Below, piece by piece: positions 27,401-36,300 of a DNA stretch of 64,000 bases. Numbering within the stretch: position 1 is the first letter of the stretch; every line of letters begins with the position of its first letter. Below the pieces are notes generated by a model, which was not told the DNA's origin, ran no database searches, and worked only from the letters and a program-made list of their open reading frames with translations. The stretch is from Spirosoma agri. GTDB taxonomy: Bacteria > Bacteroidota > Bacteroidia > Cytophagales > Spirosomataceae. Location of the stretch: NCBI RefSeq assembly GCF_010747415.1, contig NZ_JAAGNZ010000003.1:364710-428709 (forward strand), written 5' to 3'. Made by a program: the position numbers and the translations under genes.

Positions 27401-27947
27401 GGAGAATCCCAACTTCAGTCAGCAATACCGAGTCAGCCTGCAACCCTCATACGCCAATCAAGACAACGCTCAGCCTATTAGCTTCTCAGTAGTCGATGAG
27501 CTGAGTCCCACCACCCAGTCCGGCCCCTACACTCTACACCTGTGGGGCGATAAGCCCGTCATCACCCTGGTGGCTCAGCAGGGCAACGTCCAGACTCGGT
27601 ATGCCTACAATTGGCTAGCTAGTTGTGGCTCCTTCAATCGTGCCCGCAGGGCGTCAGCCCAGGAGGATGTGGAGCGATTGCAGGTCAAACTGTTGGGCAA
27701 CCCAATCACAAATCATCAAATCAGGGTGGAAGTAAAAGGCGTAACCGGACAACACCTGGAACTGACGCTTATGGATTTGAGCGGACGGACCTTGCTGAAT
27801 CAACGCATTGAGAAGCCGGGTAGCATGAAAGAGTACCAGTTACAGACAAATCCGGCGTGGAGCGGCCCGTTGCTGTTACGGGTACGGATCGAGTCGCTTA
27901 CCGGCGGCTTCCAACAGCAGACGGTGAAGGTCATTCAGGAATACTAA
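24411..27947 (+). CDS. Giant T9SS-exported Ig-like repeat surface protein
   Basis: A 1178-residue secreted protein. ATG 24411 is chosen because the upstream frame runs through hydrolase debris. After a signal segment (WLLCLWLLGLQPTLGW) come about six Ig-like repeats (24780-26520), each beginning ITQQP and containing CSG, LTYSV, YEWEF and GRQYRVK. Next are two repeats with SGQSVEFTATFEGL-like strands (26530-27075). Then come two copies of a module with the motif PISFSVVNELSPTTQPGPYT (27085-27630), and a type IX secretion sorting domain (LQVKLLGNPITNHQIRVEV to the end). Likely an adhesin or matrix protein at the cell surface. Three of the Ig-like repeats are nearly identical at DNA level. The stop is followed by a hairpin 340 bases on. 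Confidence 0.85.
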   Translation: MPTFIFPASFKQIFRYALVLFLTNKNRTSQRWTFLQWLLCLWLLGLQPTLGWNGASYSVYPCDEGGFGSRSWPTLSRIEQPASKTTTLITNGAKGNQRQYRANSTSGPRTVFSQSATFTQEAPPSITVQPLSRTVCSANGIQFSVQADGTDLRYAWQYYDSVGGIWVTLDQFKTNTLTISDNFTPNNEQFQVQYRAVVSNGYGSVTSQPATLTKLPAALITQQPVDQIACSSKGLQYTVQVKQEEDLSYYWEFNDGRGWASLLADTNVYKGYNTGALTIKIDEPTSRQYRVKINNRYCTIYSDSVAFTKLRAIVITQQPISHTICSGDGKGLTYSVLADGDDLGYDWEFKDPGMIQWESFSNFVDTYPDYTTATLTANGVETPGRQYRVKIINDCGTVYSESATFTLTTTPPAITQQPISHTVCSGNEDGLTYSVKAAGDDLTYEWEFKDPATMDWASLGGQYAPLYPGYDTPTLTTNGTEANGRQYRVKIMNSCGSTVYSEAATLTITPAPTITQQPQSRTACSGSTTGLTYTVVVESTGPVTYEWEFKDPATTDWASLGGQYAPLYPGYDTPTLTTNGTEANGRQYRVKINNGCAYSNPAILILAPTPTITQQPQSRIACSGKGLTYSVQADGQNLTYEWEFNDTGSRDWASLGGQYAPLYPGYDTPTLTTNGTEANGRQYRVKVMAGTCTVYSQPATFTQSQCTPTLTNFSASPTSVTPGQPIEFTATVGGVTAPYNYTLSNGAGSDQTGTASGSNFSQRLTAQGNGPQTYTLTIGNSPYTVTGTTVVTVASFAITDLKAFANPVQSGQSVEFTATFEGLIDTDLYKYTLTNGQEPVPLTGNFYGSSFRESITARGAGVQVFTLTVVTRDKGTATAAISVTVVGDDIGLERFAVLGVTAVDCETLSETKRQLRFTPRYAGANGEPISFSVVNELSPTTQPGPYTLRLYIDNPTITLVAQQGNAQARYSYDWLAHCSTSPGSFTLTGARIVDCQLENPNFSQQYRVSLQPSYANQDNAQPISFSVVDELSPTTQSGPYTLHLWGDKPVITLVAQQGNVQTRYAYNWLASCGSFNRARRASAQEDVERLQVKLLGNPITNHQIRVEVKGVTGQHLELTLMDLSGRTLLNQRIEKPGSMKEYQLQTNPAWSGPLLLRVRIESLTGGFQQQTVKVIQEY
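25773..26468 (+). repeat. Three near-identical ~108-bp DNA repeats inside the Ig-like protein gene
   Basis: Copies begin at 25773, 26076 and 26361 with GACTGGGCGTCGCTGGGTGG and run about 108 bp each. They encode DWASLGGQYAPLYPGYDTPT and then LTTNGTEANGRQYRV, with only a few base differences. The intervening parts of each Ig-like unit are diverged. This means recent gene conversion or duplication, and the number of repeats could vary between strains. Confidence 0.85.
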
Positions 27948-29122
27948 CCAACCCTGAAAATGAACAAATTGTCCTGACTTGCAAACAAAGATTTTTCAGT
28001 ACTGAAGGCTTTATCATCAAGTCACAAATCATTATTGATAGTAAACGTTCCCCCTAGCGAAAGGGAAAACCGTAGCTCACTGAACGGACTCTTCGTATGA
28101 ATTTCGTTACACAGCTTTCTGTATGGTCTGCTCAATTTCCATCACACAATGCACCTGCCTAGCATGGATGTACAAGTGCTGCTCATGCTATTGACAGTTG
28201 TCTATCCAGCAATAACAACTGACTGATGAACAGCCATTTCCTGGTTATTGAGAAAAATAATCGGTGCTTAATGGACACTCTTAGTGAATCGGCCTCAGCC
28301 CGGACTGAGGCCGATTCAAATGGTTTTCTACCGGCTGTATCATAGAATATGAAGACCTATATTGTTGGCCCTCTCGTTATTGACTGTTACCACGTACCCG
28401 TTCAAATCATCTAAGGAGAGCGTTTAGTTGTTGAGTCAGTTCAGCTGTGGCAGGCTGCGGCCGAAGAGCCGCTGCGTGTCATGATCCCAGGCAAGCCTGT
28501 GGTGAGCGAATGGACGGTGGTGGAGATTTGTGTAGCCAATGATCGATTGCTGTACCTATCACAGAGGACGAGCGAGGCTGGCATGTGACTGCTCAGTTGG
28601 CCGAACAAGCCGGGGCACTGGAGCGGCAGCTGTTGTGCTTGAAACGCCCCCCTGCCGCAAGTGCGCCCACCTGTTCTAAGTCAGCCCGTCAGGTTGCTCA
28701 GAGCGGAGTAGCCCTCAGAACGATTTCAGGCACTAGAAAAAAGTGTCAGAGTTTTCCTCTGCTCAACAAGTAGCGTCCAGTTGGCCAAGTGTTTTCCTGA
28801 ACGGTTTGAGGAAGATAATTGAACACGTACAATCTTTTAGTTTACAGTCATTTACGGCGTTGATTTACCACTACTCTTTAGCCTTTAAATGAACGATTTC
28901 ATGTTGAACTTGTATCATTTAATTGACCGATTTTAAGTAGGAGCGGGATTTCGTTGCGAAAGTCTTACGTAGCCACTAAAATAGTGCCCTACCCAACGGA
29001 TAGCGTACGGGGGTGAACTTCGCTCCAACGAAACCATTCTGTAACCAAAAAGAGTTGTCACACTACCCTCAGAGGCCCTAAATATCAGCAGTTTCCGATG
29101 ATGACAGCCCTCCCCTCCAGCC
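27948..29122. other. 1.2-kb region of gene debris
   Basis: No intact gene. Around 28430-28590 a plus-strand stretch (AAEEPLRVMIPGKPVVSEWT) reads like protein and then breaks. Around 28586-28770 a coiled-coil-like piece (QLAEQAGALERQLLCLK) is seen. With the ATPase remnant at 29123 these may be parts of a decayed sensor kinase. The parts cannot be joined in one frame. Confidence 0.35.
28286..28317. terminator. Hairpin terminator candidate
   Basis: A perfect 13-bp GC-rich stem (GAATCGGCCTCAG at 28286-28298 with 28305-28317) and a 6-base loop. It lies 340 bp after the Ig-like protein gene. The following bases AAATGGTTTT give only a weak T-run. Confidence 0.5.
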
Positions 29123-29389
29123 TTGCCTGTCGCCAAGAATGAATTGAGGGCGGAGAAGGGTTCGACTCGCCCCTTGCTGGTGGTTCGGCTCCAGGCCGAA
29201 CCACCGGGTGGCCTGTTGCTGGAAGTGCAGGATAATGGACCCGGCCTGCCGGAACAACCAACCCCCGGTCGGCGGACTTCATTCGGTCAGCGACTCATTC
29301 GGGAGTTGACGGGGCAACTGGGTGGAGAAATGAGCCTAACCAGCCAGCAGGGCACCTACTTCCGACTGTGGCTCCCCGCCCAGGCCTAA
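29123..29389 (+). pseudogene. Histidine kinase ATPase-domain remnant
   Basis: The last ~60 codons read LLLEVQDNGPGLPE (DxGxG nucleotide-binding motif), SFGQRLIRELTGQLGGEMSL and GTYFRLWLP. This is the C-terminal end of an HWE/HisKA_2-type or TPR-linked histidine kinase. The rest of the kinase is missing upstream, so it is a fragment. Confidence 0.65.
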
Positions 29390-30096
29390 CGGATGCGTAT
29401 CCGTTTGGGGAACTTGCCAGCCGACTATAATAACCCTGTCGTTGATGCACACATTCCCGTCGCTTGTGACCATTTCCGAGCGCGGGACACGGCTATTTGC
29501 CAGCTTTGGGACCAACAAGCCGCATCGCTGATAAGCTAGGCCGGGGTCACCCAAGGCCTACTGGCAAGTCGGCCTTGGCATTTGCTGCTCCAATCAACGG
29601 TTATGGATACTTCTTCACCTGTAACAAGCTTCCGTCAGGCGTGCATCGATAGGTGCTCAGCCTCTTTTTCTCCGCCATCTGCTCGTCAACGGACTTTGAT
29701 CAGGTATGGCTACCAGCCTTGGCAAGTTGCCCCTGATCGGGACCGCTAACAAGTTAGCTCATCCGTAGTGCTAGTCATTCTGAAGCGAGTGAGTCGCCCG
29801 GACTTTCTTAACAATGGGTAAGCGAAGTAACGCGTCATTAGCCAACCCTCCCCTGAAAACAGACGCTGGATTTGTGGGTCCGGTTTCTGTGAATAAGCAA
29901 AGCAAGCGCGCTAGCGCAGCAAGCCGAATTGGAACGCTCCAGCGAGTTTTTTCGGGTAATGATCGCCCTTAACGCTCAATTTGGTTCGATATCGCTTAAA
30001 ATGGTTCGATACCGTTCGTTGACAACCCTCTTTCCACCAGACCTTTGTAGGCATTCAATACCCATATAACGACCGATGTTTACTCAGCTACTCTTT
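29390..30096. other. Intergenic region before hydrolase copy 2
   Basis: No gene is seen. A hairpin (CCAAGGCC 29551-29558, GGCCTTGG 29571-29578) follows the kinase remnant. Near 29900 a short stretch (ALAQQAELERSSEFF) again resembles kinase linker debris. The last 120 bases carry the direct repeat at 29982-30011 and TTGACA at 30019-30024 with ACCTTTG at 30041-30047, which is a possible promoter. Confidence 0.35.
29982..30011. promoter_or_regulatory. Paired direct repeat TGGTTCGATA, 20-bp period
   Basis: TGGTTCGATA occurs at 29982-29991 and 30002-30011. The second copy in context (AAAATGGTTCGAT) differs from the site upstream of hydrolase copy 1 (AAAATGGAACGAT) only at two central bases. Both pairs have the same 20-bp period and lie about 85-115 bp before the hydrolase start. 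Confidence 0.5.
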
Positions 30097-31380
30097 ATGA
30101 AGACTCTCTTTGCCAATAAGTCGAACTGCATTCTCCGGCAACTCTATTTCGGGATTGGTCTATTGGGCCTAATGGCCCTCAACCTGGCTTGTCAGGATCA
30201 CCAGCCCCCCGTTGCCAGTACCCCGAACCAACTGCGGATGCAGACTGCCGTTGACAGTGTCCGGCGCGTGCTGGAAGATAGTCTGAAGGCGTTCGTGCCG
30301 TCGATGAACGTACTCATCCAGACCCCCAGCGAGACCTATTTCGTCTCTTCGGTGGCTACCGGCCGCCAGCCCCTGACGCCCAACACGTTTTTTCGCTTTG
30401 CCAGTAACACCAAGAACTTTACCGCTACGTCTATTCTGACAATGTACCAGGACGGCTGGCTCGACTACAAGGCTCACATCACCGACCTGATTCCGGGGAC
30501 TCAGCAGCCCTATGTACCGGCAACTGCCGACTGGGCCATTCCCAATAAGGCTCAGATCACCATTGAGCAACTGTTGCAGCACAGTGCCGGAGTCTACGAT
30601 ACCGACAACGATCCCATTCCCGGCCTGAATGGGGAAACGTACGTCAATTACGTGCAGTCGCGCGATTCGAGCCACCGTTTCACGACCGAGGAGCTCATAA
30701 AACCCCTGCTGGACTACCAACTCAAGTACAATTATGCACCCGGCGGGGGCTACCACTACAGCAACACGGGCTACGCCATCCTGAGCCGCATCATCGAGCG
30801 AGTCTATTCAGCCAAAAGCGGCAGTGCCAAGACCTACGCCGATTACCTGCGCGACCGTATCACGGGTCCTACGGCCCGGGTGCCCGTACCGGTTACCTTT
30901 CCATATTTACCAAACGACGTTTTGCTACCCGCGCCCAGCGTGAACAGTATCATTCGCCAGCCGGGGGGTATTTTGCAGGGCTTCGGGCCGGTCAACATGA
31001 GCGCCCACGTGGGGGAAGGCAACGGCTACAGCACCATGGCGGGGCTGAACACCTACATCCGCTCCCTGATGCGGGGGGAAAACGTACTTACCCCTGCTAC
31101 GCTGCAACTGATGCAGACTGACATCCGGGTGACGCCCACCAACACGAACTACGGACTGGGTACCATCCGCTTCACCAACCTGGGCTACGGCCACAATGGG
31201 GCCATTGCGGGCTATTTGTCCCTGATGGCCTACGACCCGGCCACGGACGTATCGGTGGTGGCGATGTTGCCTTTGTGGGACTTCACCAAGGGTGAGGACT
31301 CATTTCTAACCTGTTTTCGGCACATGTACTACGCGGCTTACGCGGCCAAGGGTGCGCTAGGCTATCCCATTCAATTGTAA
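30097..31380 (+). CDS. Beta-lactamase-fold serine hydrolase lipoprotein (copy 2)
   Basis: A 427-residue lipoprotein from ATG 30097; an ATG at 30076 would add seven residues. Lipobox LNLAC is followed by QDHQPP. It is a clear paralogue of the protein at 20958: the same TYFxFASNxKNFTA segment (here SNTK as S-x-x-K), HYSNTGYAILSRIIERVYSAKSG, and GYGHNGAIAGYLS. All three active-site motifs are kept, so it should be active on an unknown ester, amide or peptidoglycan-like substrate outside the inner membrane. It is followed after 86 bases by the second Cry-like gene, closer than in copy 1, so the two are probably one transcript. Confidence 0.9.
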   Translation: MKTLFANKSNCILRQLYFGIGLLGLMALNLACQDHQPPVASTPNQLRMQTAVDSVRRVLEDSLKAFVPSMNVLIQTPSETYFVSSVATGRQPLTPNTFFRFASNTKNFTATSILTMYQDGWLDYKAHITDLIPGTQQPYVPATADWAIPNKAQITIEQLLQHSAGVYDTDNDPIPGLNGETYVNYVQSRDSSHRFTTEELIKPLLDYQLKYNYAPGGGYHYSNTGYAILSRIIERVYSAKSGSAKTYADYLRDRITGPTARVPVPVTFPYLPNDVLLPAPSVNSIIRQPGGILQGFGPVNMSAHVGEGNGYSTMAGLNTYIRSLMRGENVLTPATLQLMQTDIRVTPTNTNYGLGTIRFTNLGYGHNGAIAGYLSLMAYDPATDVSVVAMLPLWDFTKGEDSFLTCFRHMYYAAYAAKGALGYPIQL

Positions 31381-31466
31381 ATTTTTTGCCCTTAGACATC
31401 TGACTATCAGATAATTATCTACTATTGACAGCAGTTGCATTTCTAAACTAGTTAACCCAAAACGTT

Positions 31467-33041
31467 ATGCTTTTACCGAAAAATTTGACCAATCGCCGAA
31501 AATTTCTGGAACGCACGGCCCTGGGTGCCGGCAGTATGCTTTTTCTGCCAGAGCTACTAACCAGCTGCAATGACCACCGAATTCCCGATCCTGGTACGTC
31601 TGCCGGTATTCCGCCGTTGGTCGGTGATAATTCTTTTGATTATAACGGCGAGGCAAAAACTGTCATCGTCACTGGGCTTAGATTTATACCTGAAGTAGGT
31701 GGTATCCTCAGCGCTTTGGTCAGCATCTTTTGGCCTGGCACGGACGTTTGGTCCAAAGTGAAGAACCAGGTGGAAGCTTTGGTGGACCAAAAAATCGATG
31801 ATGCTGTGATCTCGCTAGTACAGGCCAAACTGACTAGCCTGAAGACTATCTTAGATAATTATACGCAAGAAATTAAGGACGGTGCTACAGGCGAGAAAAT
31901 GTATAGTAATTGGGGTAGAGCACAAGATTTCTTAAGTGGTAGTGTTGGGCCTTTTTCAGCATCTGGATTTGAGGTTGTCCTACTGCCCTTTTACGCACAG
32001 CTTGCCAACATGCACCTGTCTGTACAACGCGATGTGGTCATAGCCGGAAAAAGTTGGGGTAGAAGCGAAACTGAGCGCGCAACAGACATTAAGAACTTGC
32101 AAACGTATATCAATGATCACCTATCATACGTCCAAACCACTTACGCGGCTCAAGTAGCAGAGTTAACCGTAAATACACGACCCAACACCATCAGACTGAT
32201 CGAGCCTTTTACGACAGTTAATAGATATACTCGAGAGACAACGCTTACGGTGCTTGATTATGCAAAATTTTGGCCTTATTACGATGTTACCAAGTATCCA
32301 AATGGCGCTAAAGTATCGTTACCACGCGAACTGTACTCGGATCCAGTGGGCTCTGAAGGAAAATATAGCGGTTTTATCAATTTGCCCACACCACCGACTC
32401 AGGGCCCTACGGAGTTAACTGTATGGGGGTCTACGGATGGAGTTGATGCGGTTCAATTAACTTATCCGTCCGGAAGTGGCCCCGATGGTGTTACGACAAC
32501 GCCCCGCAGGGGTCGTCAGGACGGTGGCGGTCATGGTAGTTCAGGAACCACAGATCAACCATATGGCTTGATATTACGCATAGCAACTGACAACCCGTTA
32601 GTTCGAGCACGTATGTCAACTAACTTCGTTTCTAATAGTCCGAAATGGTACGGTGTATATACAATGCAATTTGGACTTCATGACGGCACCATTATAAATA
32701 AGGTCGGTGCAGACGATACAAGCCTGCAGGCAGATTGGGTAGAAATTAATGACCATTTCATATCAAGCATATACATTAATGGATCATTAGAGGATGATCA
32801 AGGTATACCTTCTATCGCAGATTGTGTCGTTATAGGTTTTAAATATTTGACCGGAGGGCCGTCAGTAACCTCACGTACCCTTGAACGCCTTTACGTAACA
32901 AATCCGCGAGAACTATCCGGGACTGATCTTGCTCAGGTTTCCCCCACATTTGGGGCTACGGCTGTTCTGATCACCGATAACCTAAAAGCGGCTCGCCAGG
33001 CATACTGGGCAGCCATTGCGCAAGCTAACGAGCCCAGATAG
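31467..33041 (+). CDS. Cry-like (delta-endotoxin N domain) Tat-lipoprotein, copy 2
   Basis: A 524-residue protein with Tat motif NRRKFLERTALGAG, lipobox LLTSC (Cys 34) and NDHRIPDPG. Domain I-like region about 65-295: IPEVGGILSALVSIFWPGTD, VWSKVKNQVEALVDQKI, then GFEVVLLPFYAQLANMHLSV with GKSWG (block 1, about 167-198), and RYTRETTLTVLDYAKFWPYY with KVSLPRELYSDPVG (block 2, about 253-295). These last motifs sit at the domain I/II junction of Bacillus Cry proteins. Residues about 315-465 are beta-rich (ELTVWG, VDAVQLTYPSGSG, HFISSIYINGS, CVVIGFKYL) and could be a jacalin-like beta-prism. The family's C-terminal domain III is not seen. It is preceded by the serine hydrolase and followed by a terminator. 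Confidence 0.87.
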   Translation: MLLPKNLTNRRKFLERTALGAGSMLFLPELLTSCNDHRIPDPGTSAGIPPLVGDNSFDYNGEAKTVIVTGLRFIPEVGGILSALVSIFWPGTDVWSKVKNQVEALVDQKIDDAVISLVQAKLTSLKTILDNYTQEIKDGATGEKMYSNWGRAQDFLSGSVGPFSASGFEVVLLPFYAQLANMHLSVQRDVVIAGKSWGRSETERATDIKNLQTYINDHLSYVQTTYAAQVAELTVNTRPNTIRLIEPFTTVNRYTRETTLTVLDYAKFWPYYDVTKYPNGAKVSLPRELYSDPVGSEGKYSGFINLPTPPTQGPTELTVWGSTDGVDAVQLTYPSGSGPDGVTTTPRRGRQDGGGHGSSGTTDQPYGLILRIATDNPLVRARMSTNFVSNSPKWYGVYTMQFGLHDGTIINKVGADDTSLQADWVEINDHFISSIYINGSLEDDQGIPSIADCVVIGFKYLTGGPSVTSRTLERLYVTNPRELSGTDLAQVSPTFGATAVLITDNLKAARQAYWAAIAQANEPR

Positions 33042-33137
33042 CGTCTCGCCAAACGGCCGGACGCCGGGGCCTGTAGTGATATACTGGAATGGCGGATAAG
33101 CCTCCCGGCATCAGATGCTCAAAGTAGACTAACTATC

Positions 33138-33190
33138 GGGCTTCCCAACTAAGGTTCCTATTTAGCCATGAGCTCTTAGTTGGGAGGCCC
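33138..33190 (+). terminator. Hairpin terminator after Cry-like copy 2
   Basis: GGGCTTCCCAACTAAG (33138-33153) pairs with 33175-33190 at 15 of 16 positions and is followed by TTTAT. It lies about 100 bp after the Cry-like stop, so the hydrolase/Cry-like pair ends here before the giant surface protein gene. Confidence 0.7.
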
Positions 33191-33313
33191 TTTATGGACC
33201 TGGTAGCTTGTGAAGGACTAAAATTGGGCAATCTGGATTAGGGGACTTAGCCGACTCTGGCGAGCTTTTTATGGTATGCCCTCAATCAACTAAATATTCA
33301 GTTTCTACAAGCC

Positions 33314-36300
33314 ATGCACTTATTTTTACATAGATTCTCCTTGAGGGCGACTTCCCATTTGGGTAGGTGGATCGTTTACTTTCTGGGCCTGACCCGCCAG
33401 CCCGGCCCGCTCTGGGCGTGGCTACTGGTAACGATGGTGTGGGTTGGCCTAGGCCTCCCAAGTGCCCAGGCTCAGAATGCAACCATTCGCTACGTGAGCC
33501 CTCAGGGAGCGGGTAGCCAGACCGGTGCCAATTGGGCTAATGCCCTGCCAGGCACCAGTCTTCAGGCTGCTATCAACGCTAGCCGCTCGGGCGACCAGGT
33601 CTGGGTGGCGGGCGGGATGTATAAGCCGGGCCGCCCGGCCAACACTGACCGCGCGGTGAGTTTCGCAATGAAAGAGGGTGTCGCGATCTACGGCGGCTTT
33701 GTGGGTACCGAGACTAGCCTAGACCAGCGCCCGACCAGCAACACTGTGAGCGGTTCGGGCGGGGCAACGCAGCCGGTCAGCAGCACGCTTAGTGGCGACA
33801 TTGGCCGGATGGGCGACAGGACCGACAACAGCTTTCACGTCATCTACAACCCGGTCAGTCTGAGCCTGACCAGCACGGCCATCCTCGACGGCTTTGTCAT
33901 CACCGGCGGCAATGCTGACGGTCTAGGAAATGCTGAAAGCTTATACGGGGGGGGCATCTATAACAAAGGTAGTGGGCTGGATCAGGTCTGTAGTCCCCAT
34001 ATCCGCAACTGTGCTTTTGTAGCCAATTCAGCTAACTTCGGCGGGGCAATATACAACGATGGTCATAATAGTGGCATTAGCAGCCCCCGGCTGATCAACT
34101 GCGCTTTTGTGACTAATACCGCAGGGGAGGTCTACGGTGGAGCAATATACAATGATGGCCGTCGTGGCACCAGTAACCCCACTCTGGTCAATTGCTCTTT
34201 TGTGGCCAATACGGCTGACAGGGGTGGGGCACTATTCAACGATGGTCGTGACGGAGGCACTAATAAGCCAGCGCTGATCAACTGCGTGCTGTTTGGTAAT
34301 GGCGGGGCCAACACGATATTTAGCACCGATGGGGCTTCTGTGACGGCCCGCTACAGTCTGTTTGACAACACCGTGACGGGCTATAATGATGGGGGCAACA
34401 ACCGCACGACCACCACCTCGCCCTTTACTAGTCTCACCAGCGTGGCACTCAATGCCTGCGGGCCAGCCATCGACGCAGGCAGCAATCAAGCCTACACGGA
34501 GGCTGGTGGGCCCCCGACCGATCTGGTGGGCAACCCCCGCATCTATCCCACCGGGGGGCGTATTGACATGGGTGCCGTCGAATTTCGGGGAAGCCAGTTA
34601 TACGTTTCGGCCAGTCAGACGGCCACAGCGGGCGACGGGCGGAGTTGGGCCACGGCCTTCGCTGACCTGCAAAGCGCGCTGAGTTCCTCTTCCACCTGCG
34701 GCACCGAGATCTGGGTGGCAAGGGGATTATACAAACCCACCGCTGGCAGAGACACTACCAAAAGCTTTACCATGCAGCAGGGCGTAGCCATCTATGGTGG
34801 TTTTGTGGGTACGGAAACGAGCCTGGACCAGCGCCCCACCATTGCCCCCGTGGCGGGTACGCCATCCAGCAGCACGCTTAGTGGCGATATTGGCCGGGTA
34901 GGCGACAAGACCGACAACAGCTTTCACGTCATCTACAACCCGGCCAGTCTGAGCCTGACCAGCACGGCCATCCTCGACGGCTTTGTCATCACCGGCGGCA
35001 ACGCCAGACGTAATGGTTCTTCTGACAACTCTGGAGGGGGCATCTATAACAACGGCAGTGGATCCGTTTGTAGTCCTCAGATACGCCACTGCACCTTCGT
35101 AACCAACTCGGCTGTTGGTATCGGCGGGGCAATGGTCAACGATGGTCGTGCTGGGGGTAATAGTAGTCCGAGTCTAACCAACTGCGCCTTCGTAGCCGAC
35201 ACATCGGCTTACGACGGTGGGGCAATCTACAACACGGGGCAAAACGGTGTAAGCAGCCCTACGCTGATCAACTGCGGTTTTGTGGCCAATGCAGCCGCTA
35301 ACTCTGGCGGGGCAATGGTCAACGAGGGTACCAATGGGACCAGCAACCCCCGCCTGGTTAACTGCACCTTTCTGGCTAACCGGGCTGTTAATTCCGGAGC
35401 CGCTATGTATAACACGGGTTATCAGGGTACCAGCACTCCCCACCTGACCAACTGTGTGCTGTTTGACAATGACGGAACCAACACGCTGTTCAGCAGTAAC
35501 AGTGCTACCGTGTCGGCCAGCTACAGTCTGTTTGACAACACCGTGACGGGCTATAGTGACGGGGGCAACAACCGCACGACCATCACCTCGCCCTTTACCA
35601 ACCTTACCAGCATAGTACTCAACGCCTGCGGTGCGGCCATCGACGCGGGTAGTAATCAAGCCTATACAGACGCTGGTGGGCCCCCGACCGATTTGCTGGG
35701 TAACCCCCGTATCTATCCCACCGGGGGGCGCATTGATATGGGCGCCGTCGAGGCTCAGGAGACCTCCCAACCCATCACCTTCAGCCAGCAGCCCCCGTCG
35801 GCTTCGGCGGTGTGCGTGGGCGGCCGGGTGGAAATACCGGTACGTGTGACGGGTGGCCTACCAGCGTACCAGTGGTACAAAGACGGCCAGCCCGTTAGTG
35901 GGCAGACATCGGCCACGCTCAGCCTGGCCAATGTGCAGACTACGGATGCGGGCCGTTACTCGGTCGAAGTGACGGCGAGCTGCAACTCGCTTACCAGCAC
36001 GGCTTTTAGCCTGACCGTCAACGCACCACCCCCGGCCACCCTGTCGGCCAGTCCATCCAGTACGCTGAGTTGCGCGCAGCCCAGCGTAACGCTGACGGCC
36101 AGCCCGAGCGGGCAAACGTACCAGTTCAGCGCGGGAGCCACTCCGATTGGTTCATCCAATCAGGCAACGGTCAACAGCCCAGGTCTGTACTTCGTGACCG
36201 TGATTTTGGGCAATGGCTGTTCGGGGGTAGCCAGCGTCTCGGTCGGCCAGGATACGTCCGTACCCACCATCGGCATCACGGCTACGCCCAGCCTGACCAT

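Noticed and set aside
20958..31380. Antibiotic-resistance beta-lactamases
   Set aside because: The two hydrolases have the general SxxK and YxN motifs of the fold but no feature specific to true class C beta-lactamases. The fold is shared by many peptidases and esterases.
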